The notes under the pieces: generated by a model
Seen by the model: the letters and a program-made list of their open reading frames with translations, nothing else
Database searches by the model: none
Told to the model about the DNA's origin: nothing
NCBI GenBank assembly: GCA_002240395.1
Contig: CP016836.1
Location: 2,852,001 to 2,916,000, forward strand
DNA from: Xanthomonas citri pv. mangiferaeindicae
Lineage (GTDB): Bacteria > Pseudomonadota > Gammaproteobacteria > Xanthomonadales > Xanthomonadaceae
Reading direction: 5' to 3'
Length of the DNA stretch: 64,000 nucleotides
Position numbers and translations under genes: made by a program
In this document: positions 41,049 to 50,635 of the stretch, one piece after another
How the letters are laid out: each line of letters opens with the position of its first letter
Numbering within the stretch: position 1 is the stretch's first letter

Positions 41049-44000
41049 TCAGAACTTGTAGGTCGCACCGAGGTACACGAACCGGCCGACGCTGTCGTAG
41101 AACGCGTGGCTGGCTTCAGCACCGAAGTAGTTCGCCGGCGGGTCCTTGTCGAACAGGTTGTCCGCGCCGATGTACACCTTGATGCCCGAGTCCGGGAACG
41201 TGTAGCCGACCTGGGCGTTGTGATAGGTGTACGAACCGTTGCGGATCGGGCTGTTCTGGCCCGGGTTGCTCTGGTACGACGCCGGCTCGACGCGCAGGTT
41301 GTGGTGCATGTAGCGGGCCGTCCACGAGACGTCCCAGTCGCCGCGCTGGTAGGCGGCTTCCAGGTTGCCACGCAGGCGCGGGTCGGAGACCGCGGTCACC
41401 CATTCCTTGTACTCGTTCGGGAAGTCCTGGAACTCCCACTCGCGAGACTGGAGCAGGCGGGTACCGACCATGCGCGTGACCATGTTGCCGCCCATGAACT
41501 CGAAGCGGTAATCGACCTCGAAGTCAACGCCGACGCGGCGGGACTTGGCCAGGTTCTCGTTCAATGCGCGCCAGCTGTAGATGCTGTGCTCGGGGAAGAA
41601 GCGCCCCGACGCATCGGTGTAGCCACCCGGGCCGGCACGCAGGATCTGGCTGCAGAACACGTTGTTCGTCACGCCACCGGGGAATCAGCGCAACGCGTCG
41701 CATTGGTCTGCCCCGTCACCGCGCCGATCGCATCATCAAGCGTGATGCGCCAGTAGTCGACCGACACGCCCAAGCCCTTGACGAACTCCGGCTGCCAGAC
41801 GGCACCGAACGACACGGTCTCCGCCGATTCCGGACGCAGGTTGGGATTGCCACCGCTCACACCGGGCCGATTGGCGGAATAGCTGTCCTGCCAGCCGACC
41901 GGAACGCCGAGGGCCGAGCAGTTGGCCTGGCGCAGCGCCTGGTCTGCAGCAGTGCCCGGTCGGTTCGAGTTCGTCCCTGCGTAGTTGCAGGGATCGTTGA
42001 TCGTCGCAAAGTTCTCGGACTGCGGGTTGAACAGCTCGCCGATGCTAGGCGCACGGACGGCCTTCGCGGTCGTACCGCGCACACGCAGCGACGGGATCAC
42101 CTGCCAATCGAAACCGATGTTCCAGGTCTTGGTCGAACCGATGGTGTCGTAGTGCGAGTAGCGGCCGGCCAGATCGAGCGACAGGCGCTCCACGCCCGGC
42201 AGATCAGCCAGCAGCGGGATCGTGGTTTCGAGGAAGGCTTCGCTCACGTCGTACTCGCCGCCACGGCTGGGGATCGCGTTGAGGAAGGTCAAACCCTGGG
42301 CGGCCAGCGGATCGGTGTTCTCCTGGCTGCGCTCCTGGCGATGCTCGACGCCCGCCGCGAAGCCGACGTCACCGGCCGGCATCGAGAACAGTGCGTTGTT
42401 GGCGACCGATGCGCTGTAGACCGTCTGCTTGAGCTTGGAGCGGTTGAGCGAATCGACGTTGAACCAGGCGGCGGCGGCCGGGTTGGCCGCGACCGCGCCG
42501 TTGCCGAAGACCGAGAACGGCACGCAACCGGCCACCAGGTCGGCACGGTACTGTCGACCGGTGTGGATGTTGAAGGCATTCGGGTCGAGCGTGCTGCGGC
42601 AGACGATGTTGCCGTTGGCGTCGAGGACCGTGTCCAGGCCCGCGTGCCAACGCTCGTTGATACGGTTGTTGAGGTTCAGGCGCGAGATCGACGACTCGCC
42701 GTAGTTGAACGAGGTCTCGTAGGTCCAGTTCTCGCCGAAGAAGCCTTCCAGGCCGACCACGATGCGCTTGGTATCGCGCTCGATCTGCTCGCCGCGACGA
42801 CCTGCGTCGACGTTCATGCGGCCGATCTCGAAGTACTCGGCCGGCGCGCCGTTGAGCGTCGTCGTCCGCAGCAGGCCGGGGTTGGCCGCCATCAGCGCAC
42901 GCAGTTCGGGCGTGATGTAGGCATTGTCGGTGCGGATGCGCAACTGCGAGTCGAATGCCGACTGGCCGTAGAAGTGCGCTTCGGTCTTGCTGTACTTGGC
43001 CTCGGCGAACACGCGGTGGTTATCGTTGATATCGAAACCGAAGATCGCGTTAACGCTGGTGCGGTCGAATTCCGGCTCGAGGTCAGCCAGCGAGTTGAGG
43101 TCGGTGAAGTCGCAGTCGATGCACGAGGTACCGGTCGCGTTGTACCAGCCGTCGTAGCGGTTGCGTGAGAAGCTACCGTCGGAGTTGAAGTGATAACGCT
43201 GCGTCGGATCGAACGGATTGCTGTTGGCGTTGATCACGCCGCCGGTGTAGAACGAGCCACCGAAGGAGATCGAGTGGTTGCCACCCGGGCCGGCGAGAAT
43301 GTTCTGCGGGTTCGCCTCGCTCGAGGGCTTGGAGGGATCGTAGTTCGGGTTGGGACGCGTGACCAGGTAGCGACGGCCGATCTCACGGCTCGTGCGGCTG
43401 AAACGGTCCTGCTCGCTGCGCTCAACCGAGAACGCAACATTGCCGCGGTCGTCGGCGAAGTTGCTGCCGGCCGAGAAGCTGAGGAACTGCCGGCCGAAGC
43501 CGCCTTCGCTGGCCGCGCCCTTCTGGCCGCGCAGTTCGAAGCCCTCGAAGGACTTCTTGGTGATGAAGTTGACGACACCCGCAACCGCGTCGGCGCCGTA
43601 GACGGCCGAGGCGCCACCGGTGATGACCTCGACGCGCTCGATCCACTCGACGGGGATGGTGTTGGTATCGACCGCGGTCGAGCCCGGGGTCGCGCCGACA
43701 TGGCGGCGGCCGTTGACCAGGACCAGCGTGCGCGAGGTGCCCATGCCACGCAGGTCGAGCAGGCCGACGCCCGCGGTGCCGATGAAGCGGGTCGAATTGC
43801 CCAGCGTGTAGGTTGCGCTGAGCGCCGGCAGCTTGGTCATCAGATCACCGATCGTGATCGCACCGGTGGCGCGGATCTCTTCGGCAGTGATGGCCGTCAC
43901 CGGCGAGGGGGTCACAAAGCCTTCGCGCGCAATGCGCGAGCCGGTGACGTTGACCCGGTCCAGGGTCTGGGTGTCCGTATCGGGCGCCGCGTCCTGGGCA

Positions 44001-44077
44001 TGGGCAGCTGCCGTGGCCAGCAACGACAGCGCGATGGCCGCACAAAGCGGTGCGGTCTTGTTAGAAATCATCAACAT
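41049..44077 (-). pseudogene. TonB-dependent receptor, interrupted by a one-base frameshift
   Basis: Two frames together make a receptor of about 1009 residues. The first (44077-41669) has a signal peptide (ending AHAQ), LDRVNVTGSRI, the plug with GAITIGDLMTKLPALS and a barrel up to TNATRCADSP. The second (up to 41049) continues GGVTNNVFCSQILR and ends with an aromatic terminal strand, VYLGATYKF. The frames join if the four-G run at 41679-41682 had five bases. ATG 44077 has AAGGGG five bases upstream. Everything else looks intact, so this is a recent lesion or a homopolymer sequencing error. The closest relative in the window is the receptor at 45963-48794. Confidence 0.85.
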
Positions 44078-44090
44078 ACATCCCCTTGGT

Positions 44091-44127
44091 AAAAAAAAGC
44101 CCGCCCGAGGTCGACCTTGGAGGGCGC
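44091..44127 (-). promoter_or_regulatory. Terminator-like hairpin in the receptor 5' leader (possible attenuator)
   Basis: Reading the minus strand, a GC-rich imperfect hairpin (44127-44099, inner palindrome AGGTCGACCT) is followed by eight T residues (44098-44091), and then immediately by the AAGGGG ribosome-binding site and ATG 44077. It lies downstream of the predicted promoter, so premature termination could control the receptor. Confidence 0.45.
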
Positions 44128-44133
44128 CCGGAA

Positions 44134-44171
44134 TTAACTCCGAGTTAACCTATTTGCCATAGGTTCGTAAC
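44134..44171 (-). promoter_or_regulatory. Receptor promoter with TTAA palindrome over the -10
   Basis: On the minus strand GTTACG (44171-44166), a 17-base spacer and TTAACT (44148-44143) form a weak promoter. The -10 starts a palindrome with arms TTAACTC and GAGTTAA (44134-44148). An almost identical element with the same 17-base geometry lies upstream of the receptor at 45963-48794. Confidence 0.45.
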
Positions 44172-44367
44172 GAAATCAAGACCTGCTGTCTCGCTTGAAG
44201 ACCGCTCTTGTCGGGATCCGGAACAGGGGATGACACTGAATGCGCTGACGGCGGATAGCGACTTCTTGCTGAATACGCCATGCACACACCTCGCCTCCCT
44301 GATGCGCGAGCGATCAGGGGGCGGGAAGACATAGGATCCAAGCCTGTAGGCGGGATCCGAGGGCGGC

Positions 44368-44811
44368 TTACTCCCGCTGCCAGACCTGCTCGCGGCAGAT
44401 GAAGGCGATACAGCCCGACACGCCGAGCCGGTTGGCATCGATCAACTTGGCCTTCGAACGATAGGTCTTGCCGTTGGCTGGGTCGAGGATCGTGCCGCCC
44501 GACCACTCGTTGCCGTCTGGCTTGAGGTCCCAGAGGATCGTCATGCCGGTGATCGGCTGGTTGCGGCGTTCCCCGGTGCACTTGTCGCAAGTCGGGTTCG
44601 GCCCGCGATCGGAATGCAACACCTCGACGACTTTGCCGCTCAGCGTGCCGTTGGCAGCCTGACTGATTTCGACAATCGACTTCACCCGGCCGGTTTCGTC
44701 GTCGATGGTCTTCCAGCGCCCGGCGGGCGACTGCGCCGATGCCGAGAACGATGCGACGACAAGCGGCAGTGCCGCGAGTGCGAGCAGTGCGACCTTCTTG
44801 TACCTCTTCAT
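44368..44811 (-). CDS. DUF2147 exported protein
   Basis: A 147-residue periplasmic protein with a signal peptide (1-27, ending SASAQ). SPAGRWKTIDDETGRVKSIVEI, NPTCDKCTGERRNQPITGMTIL and GNEWSGGTILDPANGKTYR match the DUF2147 family, a lipocalin-like beta-barrel of unknown function. A CDKC pair and later cysteines (CIAFIC) may form disulfides. ATG 44811 has GGGAG nearby. TATAAC (44868-44863) is a possible -10, and a perfect 17-base palindrome (44834-44850) lies in its leader. Confidence 0.88.
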   Translation of the reverse strand: MKRYKKVALLALAALPLVVASFSASAQSPAGRWKTIDDETGRVKSIVEISQAANGTLSGKVVEVLHSDRGPNPTCDKCTGERRNQPITGMTILWDLKPDGNEWSGGTILDPANGKTYRSKAKLIDANRLGVSGCIAFICREQVWQRE

Positions 44812-45001
44812 TGCGCTCCCTCCCTCGATGCGTGTCGGCGCGGCGCCGACGCAGTTGGGAACGTTATAGCCGATCTGTTCGCTGCTCGTCTGGTCCTCGT
44901 CGTGCGTGCCACGGCCGCCCGGCGGGTGCGACATCCTGGCCATCGGGGATCGTCGCGCGACATGGGACAATGTCGGTTCCCGCCCGAGAATTCGTCAGCC
45001 C

Positions 45002-45856
45002 ATGCAACTTCCCAAGGCAGCCCGCGCCGTCCAAGGCGCCCTTCACCCACATCCGCGCATCCGCAACATCATCGCCGTCGGCTCGGGCAAGGGCGGGGTC
45101 GGCAAGTCGACGACGTCGGTGAATCTGGCGCTCGCGCTGGCAGCCGACGGTGCCCGGGTCGGGGTGCTGGATGCCGATGTCTACGGGCCCAGCATCCCGA
45201 CGATGCTCGGCCTGTCGGGCAAGCCGGACAGCCCAGACGGCAAGTCGATCCTGCCGCTGCATGCCTACGGCATCGAGGCGATGTCGATCGGTCTGCTGGT
45301 CGATCAGGACACGCCGATGATCTGGCGTGGACCGATGGCGACGTCGGCCCTGCAGCAGTTACTCAACGACACGCGTTGGGGCGGCGAGGAAGGCCTGGAC
45401 TACCTCTTGGTCGATCTGCCGCCCGGCACCGGCGACATCCAGCTCACGCTGGCGCAGAAGATCCCGGTCGCGGGAGCGGTGATCGTGACCACGCCGCAGG
45501 AAGTCGCCACGCTCGATGCCCGCAAGGCGCTGAAGATGTTCGAGAAAGTCGAGGTCGCCGTGCTCGGTCTGGTCGAGAACATGGCTCAGCACGTGTGCTC
45601 GAGCTGCGGGCACGTCGAGCATCTGTTCGGGGCGGGCGGCGGCGAGCGCATGGCCGAACGCTATGGCGTCCCGCTGCTCGGCGCGCTGCCGCTGGAGATC
45701 GGTATTCGCGAGCAGGGCGATGCCGGTGCGCCGATCGTCGCCTTCGCGCCGGACTCGGCGGCAGCCGCGGCCTACCGGGCGGTCGCACGGGCCATGGTCG
45801 TCGAGCTCGAGAAGCGCCCGCGTGCGCCGATGTCGATCTCCGCGTCATTGGTCTAA
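45002..45856 (+). CDS. apbC: Iron-sulfur cluster carrier protein ApbC/Mrp
   Basis: A 284-residue P-loop ATPase of the Mrp/NBP35 family that carries and transfers Fe-S clusters. It has the deviant Walker A GSGKGGVGKST (28-38), LDADVYGPSIPTMLG, VDLPPGTGDIQLTL and the C-terminal cluster motif CSSC (about residues 199-202). The usual N-terminal MIP18 (DUF59) domain of longer Mrp proteins is missing. The start lacks a good ribosome-binding site. It ends at a terminator shared with the convergent receptor gene. Confidence 0.94.
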   Translation: MQLPKAARAVQGALHPHPRIRNIIAVGSGKGGVGKSTTSVNLALALAADGARVGVLDADVYGPSIPTMLGLSGKPDSPDGKSILPLHAYGIEAMSIGLLVDQDTPMIWRGPMATSALQQLLNDTRWGGEEGLDYLLVDLPPGTGDIQLTLAQKIPVAGAVIVTTPQEVATLDARKALKMFEKVEVAVLGLVENMAQHVCSSCGHVEHLFGAGGGERMAERYGVPLLGALPLEIGIREQGDAGAPIVAFAPDSAAAAAYRAVARAMVVELEKRPRAPMSISASLV

Positions 45857-45918
45857 GGCCTATAGGTTGCGTGCTGGGAGGTCAGTCGGGCGTCGTTGAA
45901 TTCTCCAGCTCGCAAACA

Positions 45919-45946
45919 AGAAAACCCCGCCGAGGCGGGGTTTTCT
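45919..45946. terminator. Bidirectional Rho-independent terminator
   Basis: AGAAAACCCCGCC (45919-45931) mirrors GGCGGGGTTTTCT (45934-45946), giving a GC stem flanked by A and T runs. It serves both apbC (+) and the TonB receptor (-), which converge here. Confidence 0.87.
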
Positions 45947-45962
45947 GTGGTACGGACCTCGT

Positions 45963-48794
45963 TTATTGACCGAACTGGTACTTCGCTTCCAGATAGAACG
46001 CGCGACCGTACGGGTTGTACAGATAATTGTTGTACGGCGTGCTGGCGGTGCCCGGATAGTTGTTGGCCTGGTACTCGGGGGACTTGTCGAACAGATTGTT
46101 GACCAGTACCGAGAACGTCAGGTTCTCCAGCGCGCGCCAGTTCACACTCAAGTTGTAGGTCGTGTAGCTGCCCCACTTCCCGGCGCGAGCACCGGACGGG
46201 TGGACGTAGTCGAACGAGCCCCCCAGGTACGCCAGGTTATTGGGTGTGGAACCGATCCGGTTGCCGTAGAGCGTGGTCGTCCAGTCGCCCTTGCTCCAGG
46301 CGACAGTCGCGTCCGTGCGGGTCTTGGCGTACGAATCGTAGTTCCACATCGGAATTGGATCGCGCAGCAGGTCGAGCTCGGCTTGGCCCGGCTGCGTCAC
46401 CAGGGTGTGCTCGAGGTTGTTGGTGTAGTTGACCGCGAGGGCGAAGTTACCCACGTTGCCCGCATCGAAGCTGTAGTTCGCTGCGGTGGTCAGGGCGCGG
46501 AGCCGCTGCGAGGCGATGTTGACCTTCGGAGTGAGGATCGACGTCAGTTGGCCGTTCGCGCTGCGGGTGACCCAGTCGAGGACGTTGTCGCACGAGGTGA
46601 CGGGCGAGCCCGACGCGCCGGTCCGGCAGTAGTACTCGCTGAGCAGCAACTGGTCGCCGGTCAGGTTCTTGACCTCGTTGTCGATGTCCCAGCTGTAGTA
46701 GTCGACCGCGAGCGACAGATTCTGGATCGGTGCCCAGACGATGCCTGCGTTCCAGACGTCGGCGGTGATCGGCTCAAGTTCCCTGTTGCCGGACTGCTGA
46801 CCGAAGTACTGCTCCGAATCGTAGGAGCACTGGTCCGTGTTGCCGGGCAGGAAGCCCTCGCCCGCACAACGGAAGTAGTCGGTACCGAAGCCGTAGAAGC
46901 CACTCAAGCCTTGGAACACGTCGGCGAGGGTCGGGGCGCGGAACGCCGTGCCGTACTTGCCGCGCACGAGCAGGCTTTCCACAGGGCGGTACTCGAGCCC
47001 GATGCTGTAGGTCGGCTTGTCGACCGTATCGCCTGCGATGTCGAACGCGTCGTAGCGCCCCGACAGCGTGACCGTCAGCGGGTCGAGCAGCGGCATCCGC
47101 AGTTCGCTGGTGACTGCGTAGCGGCTGCGGCGACCGTTGCCGCTGACCGAGGTCGTGCCCCAGACCTGCGACTCGAGCGTGTCGGGATCCTGCACAAGGC
47201 GTGCGTCAGGCGCGTACTCCCAACCCTCATTGCCCACTTCGCCGACCACGGCGAAGCCTGCGTCCCCGCCGGGCAGCGAGAACAGTGAGCCATTGGTGAA
47301 CTGGACGTGCGCGAGATTGTTCCAGGTGCGCGATTGATTGGTGACGTAGCCGGTGAACGTCGCAAAATCATTCGGAGACATCGGGCGATAGAACGCGTCG
47401 TAGTCTGGTCGGAAGATCGGATAGGCGCCGAAGAACGGATCCACGCCATCGAGCTGCGGACCCAGTACGTTCTCCGAGAACCAGGCGTCAATGGGATCGG
47501 CGAAGCGGGACCACTTGCGCTCGGTCAGCTTGTACTCGGCACGCATGACATAGGCATCGTAGTCCCAGGCGCCCAGTGCGCCATTGGCGCCGAGGGTGAC
47601 GGTGTAGGCCTTGTTGCGGTCGGTATCCATGATGTCGTGGAAGCCGCGGCCACCGATGTCTTCGGGGGAAAATGCGCGCTGGAGGTTCACCAGCTTGTCG
47701 AGGTCAGGGTCATAGAAGGCGCCATAGCGCACGCCGGTACCCCACCAGGTGTAACCCGAGCCGGCGAAATAATCGCTCTCCTCGTAGTTGCCAAGCACTT
47801 CGGCGTAGAGCTGGGTGCTGTCGCTGATGTCAAAGGTGGTGTAGGAGTAAAGTTGGCTGCTTTGCTTGCCGTTGCGGATCGTGCGATGACCGGCGGTGAT
47901 GAAGCTGCCGCAGTATTCGCCAAAGCCAGGGCGGTCCTGCTTGCTGACCGTGCCGCCGAACTGACCGGTCACATTGGCGCAATCGTTGGGGTCTGCGAAG
48001 ACGTACTGGCCGGCAAGCTCATCGATGACCAGGTAGTCACGGCTCGCCACCGGAGCGGTGTAGCCCTGGGTATTGAACTGCTTGGTCAGGTCGCGCTGAT
48101 AGCCCCAGATCGGGTCGCGCTCTTCGAACTGCAGGCCGAGCAGCGAGCGGATGCGGCCATCCGCCGAGCCGAACGAGTCGGCGAATGTGAAGCGCGTGCT
48201 GGCGCCGCCGCCATCGCCGAACCAGCCACCGCGCACGGTGAACTCGCCTCCATCCACGTCTTTCTTCAGGATCACGTTGACGACACCGGCGATCGCGTCC
48301 GAGCCGTACAGCGAGGACTGGCCGCCCGGGAGGATCTCGATGCGCTCGACCAGCGCGACCGGAATGCCGCTGATGTTGTTGAAGGTGTCCGAGCCGTTGT
48401 ATAGCGCGGGATAGTTCGACATCGGGCGGCCATTGATCAGGTACTTGGTGTACCCCGGATCGAGGCTGAACATACCCGCTGCTTCCGCGCCCTGGGTAAA
48501 CGAAGCCGAGGTCTGGCCGCCCTGCAGGCCACCGGTGGTGAAGGTGGACTGTTGCAGGATGTCCGCGACGCTCTGGAAGCCGCGCAGCTGAATGTCCTCG
48601 GCGGTCACCACGGTGACGGGCGTGAACGTCTCGATCTGGCTCTGCGGGATCAGCGAACCGGTGACGGTGACCTTGTCGAGGGTCGTTGCGGCACCCGTAT
48701 CCTGCGCGAGTGCGGCGCTGGTGATGGGGACGAGGAGGGCGGCGAGCAAGGCAGCGCTGAGGCGGTGCGGCGACGGTGAGGTGCGACGGGTCAT
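45963..48794 (-). CDS. TonB-dependent outer-membrane receptor
   Basis: A 943-residue receptor starting at ATG 48794 (AGAGGA just upstream; the frame runs 20 codons further but that part overlaps the promoter). The signal peptide ends ALAQ, followed by LDKVTVTGSLIPQ (TonB-box region), a plug with FQSVADILQQST and GGQSSLYGSDAIAGVVNVILKK, and a barrel ending in an aromatic strand, FYLEAKYQFGQ. It is intact and similar in plan to the frameshifted receptor at 41049-44077. Both share a palindromic promoter element and probably the same regulator. The ligand is unknown; this subtype often serves peptides or carbohydrates in Xanthomonadaceae. Confidence 0.92.
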   Translation of the reverse strand: MTRRTSPSPHRLSAALLAALLVPITSAALAQDTGAATTLDKVTVTGSLIPQSQIETFTPVTVVTAEDIQLRGFQSVADILQQSTFTTGGLQGGQTSASFTQGAEAAGMFSLDPGYTKYLINGRPMSNYPALYNGSDTFNNISGIPVALVERIEILPGGQSSLYGSDAIAGVVNVILKKDVDGGEFTVRGGWFGDGGGASTRFTFADSFGSADGRIRSLLGLQFEERDPIWGYQRDLTKQFNTQGYTAPVASRDYLVIDELAGQYVFADPNDCANVTGQFGGTVSKQDRPGFGEYCGSFITAGHRTIRNGKQSSQLYSYTTFDISDSTQLYAEVLGNYEESDYFAGSGYTWWGTGVRYGAFYDPDLDKLVNLQRAFSPEDIGGRGFHDIMDTDRNKAYTVTLGANGALGAWDYDAYVMRAEYKLTERKWSRFADPIDAWFSENVLGPQLDGVDPFFGAYPIFRPDYDAFYRPMSPNDFATFTGYVTNQSRTWNNLAHVQFTNGSLFSLPGGDAGFAVVGEVGNEGWEYAPDARLVQDPDTLESQVWGTTSVSGNGRRSRYAVTSELRMPLLDPLTVTLSGRYDAFDIAGDTVDKPTYSIGLEYRPVESLLVRGKYGTAFRAPTLADVFQGLSGFYGFGTDYFRCAGEGFLPGNTDQCSYDSEQYFGQQSGNRELEPITADVWNAGIVWAPIQNLSLAVDYYSWDIDNEVKNLTGDQLLLSEYYCRTGASGSPVTSCDNVLDWVTRSANGQLTSILTPKVNIASQRLRALTTAANYSFDAGNVGNFALAVNYTNNLEHTLVTQPGQAELDLLRDPIPMWNYDSYAKTRTDATVAWSKGDWTTTLYGNRIGSTPNNLAYLGGSFDYVHPSGARAGKWGSYTTYNLSVNWRALENLTFSVLVNNLFDKSPEYQANNYPGTASTPYNNYLYNPYGRAFYLEAKYQFGQ

Positions 48795-48865
48795 TCGGAA
48801 ATCCTCTGCTGGGAGCGTCCGGAGCATGCGATTTAGGGGGAAGCTGAACGGCACTGCTAGCGACG

Positions 48866-48903
48866 TTAACGCCGATTTAATGAAAAGTACGGCGGTTCGT
48901 CAA
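48866..48903 (-). promoter_or_regulatory. Receptor promoter with TTAA palindrome over the -10
   Basis: On the minus strand TTGACG (48903-48898), 17 bases, then TTAAAT (48880-48875). The -10 begins the 15-base element TTAAATCGGCGTTAA (48880-48866), which matches 13 of 15 bases of the element in front of the other receptor. The leader is about 70 bases. Confidence 0.5.
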
Positions 48904-49066
48904 TGTTCAGGCCGGGCTTGGGTGACAGGCGAGTCTTCCACGTGGCTGGCGCAAAGGCGCCAGGGCTCGGCCCGAACCACTGGTACGAGCGACGCAGGCG
49001 GAGTGCATCGTCCCCTCATCCAGGCCTACAATTCTCCGTTCAGCCGATGTGCCGAGAGAACACTGC

Positions 49067-49642
49067 ATGAGCATCAAGAGCGACCGCTGGATCCGCCGCA
49101 TGTCCGAGCAGCCGGGGGGCATGATCGAGCCGTTCGAGGCCGGGCAGGTCAAGCACGTCGACGGCCAGCGTATCGTAAGCTATGGCACCTCGAGCTACGG
49201 CTACGACGTGCGCTGCTCGCGTGAGTTCAAGGTGTTCACCAACATCAACTCGACGATCGTCGACCCCAAGCGGTTCGACCCCAAGAGCTTCGTCGACGTG
49301 GTCGGCGACGAGTGCATCATTCCGCCCAATTCGTTCGCGCTGGCGCGCACGGTCGAGTACTTCCGCATTCCGCGCGACGTGCTGGTGGTGTGCCTGGGCA
49401 AGAGCACGTATGCGCGCTGCGGCATCATCGTCAATGTGACCCCGCTCGAGCCGGAGTGGGAAGGCCACGTGACGCTGGAGTTCAGCAATACCACGCCGCT
49501 GCCGGCCCGCATCTACGCCAACGAGGGCGTGGCGCAGATGCTGTTCTTCCAGTCCGATGCCGACGACGTCTGCGAGACCTCGTACAAGGACCGCGGTGGC
49601 AAGTACCAGGGCCAGACCGGGGTGACGCTGCCGCGCACCTGA
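49067..49642 (+). CDS. dcd: dCTP deaminase
   Basis: A 191-residue trimeric enzyme that converts dCTP to dUTP for dTMP synthesis. Signatures: MSIKSDRWIRRM, SYGYDVRCSREFKVF, LGKSTYARCGIIVNVTPLEPEWEGH with the catalytic Glu, and YANEGVAQMLFF. The length matches E. coli Dcd. A TACAAT at 49027-49032 is a possible -10, 34 bases upstream of ATG 49067. Confidence 0.96.
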   Translation: MSIKSDRWIRRMSEQPGGMIEPFEAGQVKHVDGQRIVSYGTSSYGYDVRCSREFKVFTNINSTIVDPKRFDPKSFVDVVGDECIIPPNSFALARTVEYFRIPRDVLVVCLGKSTYARCGIIVNVTPLEPEWEGHVTLEFSNTTPLPARIYANEGVAQMLFFQSDADDVCETSYKDRGGKYQGQTGVTLPRT

Positions 49643-49676
49643 GCAACCTGTCGCTTTCTTCCAACAAGGACGTGTG

Positions 49677-50186
49677 ATGCAAGACACCAACCCCTATCAG
49701 GCCCCGGTGGCCGAGTTGCAGGGCGATACCGACGAAGTGCTGGCCGAACGCGGCACGCGGCTGGGCGCGGCGGTGATCGATGGCCTGATCGGGCTTGCGA
49801 TCATGACACCGGTGATGTGGCTCGGCGGCTACTGGTCTGCAGTGATCGCGGCGGCCCAGCGCGGTGAGCAGGTCGGGTTCGGCCTGCAACTGCTGTGGAT
49901 GGGGATCGGCCTGCTGATGTTCGCGGCGATCCACGCCTGGCCGCTGCATGTCGGTGGCCAGACCTGGGGCAAGCGGTGGCTGGGGATCCGCATCGTGACG
50001 CTCGATGGCCGGCCGGTGACCGCGACGCGCGCGCTGTTGGCGCGCTACCTGCCGTTGCAGGCCGTGGGCGGGATCCCCTGCCTGGGGGCGCTCGCGGTCC
50101 TGATCAGCGTGTGCATGATCTTCCGCGAGGACCGGCGCTGCGGCCACGATGTCGTGGCCGGCACGCGTGTGGTCAAGGTGCGTTGA
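49677..50186 (+). CDS. RDD-family membrane protein
   Basis: A 169-residue protein with three or four hydrophobic segments. RGTRLGAAVIDGLIG is the defining R-D stretch, and GQTWGKRWLGIRIVTLDGRPVT and FREDRRCGHDVVAGTRVV complete the RDD pattern. The N-terminal NPYQAPVAE motif is frequent in proteobacterial RDD proteins. ATG 49677 lies six bases after AAGGA; GTG 49674 is the alternative. Function in the family is mostly unknown (transport proposed for some). It is probably co-transcribed with dcd. Confidence 0.88.
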   Translation: MQDTNPYQAPVAELQGDTDEVLAERGTRLGAAVIDGLIGLAIMTPVMWLGGYWSAVIAAAQRGEQVGFGLQLLWMGIGLLMFAAIHAWPLHVGGQTWGKRWLGIRIVTLDGRPVTATRALLARYLPLQAVGGIPCLGALAVLISVCMIFREDRRCGHDVVAGTRVVKVR

Positions 50187-50193
50187 CGCGCGC

Positions 50194-50622
50194 TCAGCCG
50201 GGCAGCACGGCCTGCAGGCGGTTGATGCGCTCCACCAGCAGTTCGGGCGAGTACGGGCGGGCCGCGACGCGGCCCCAGACCGGCGCGGGCCAAGCCGGAT
50301 CGTTCTGGTCGCGACCGATCACGTGCACGTGCAGTTGCGGCACCTGGTTGCCCAGCGCCGCGATGTTGAGCTTGAACGGCCGGAACGCGTCACGGATCGC
50401 GCGCGCCACGATATCGATCTCCTCGGTCAGCAGGCTGCGCTGTTCGCTGCCAAGGTCGATCAGTTCGCGGGCGTCCGGCAGGCGGGGGACCAGGATCAGC
50501 CACGGATAGTTGGCATCGTCCATCAGCCGCACCTCGCTCAGTGCGAGCATGGTGACCGGGTGGGTGTCGTCGGCCAGCTGCGGGTGCAGGACGTAGCGGG
50601 CAGGGGCGGCGGTGTGCGGCAT
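50194..50622 (-). CDS. HIT-family nucleotide hydrolase/transferase
   Basis: A 142-residue histidine-triad-like protein. The motif QLHVHVIGR (H-x-H-x-h) near residue 98 carries the catalytic histidine; NYPWLILVPR lies upstream. This subtype resembles diadenosine tetraphosphate hydrolase-like HIT proteins. Two adjacent ATGs are possible; the second (50622) is six bases after GGAGG. It sits 13 bases downstream of the dienelactone hydrolase gene, so the two are likely one operon. Confidence 0.88.
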   Translation of the reverse strand: MPHTAAPARYVLHPQLADDTHPVTMLALSEVRLMDDANYPWLILVPRLPDARELIDLGSEQRSLLTEEIDIVARAIRDAFRPFKLNIAALGNQVPQLHVHVIGRDQNDPAWPAPVWGRVAARPYSPELLVERINRLQAVLPG

Positions 50623-50635
50623 CATCGGCCTCCGG

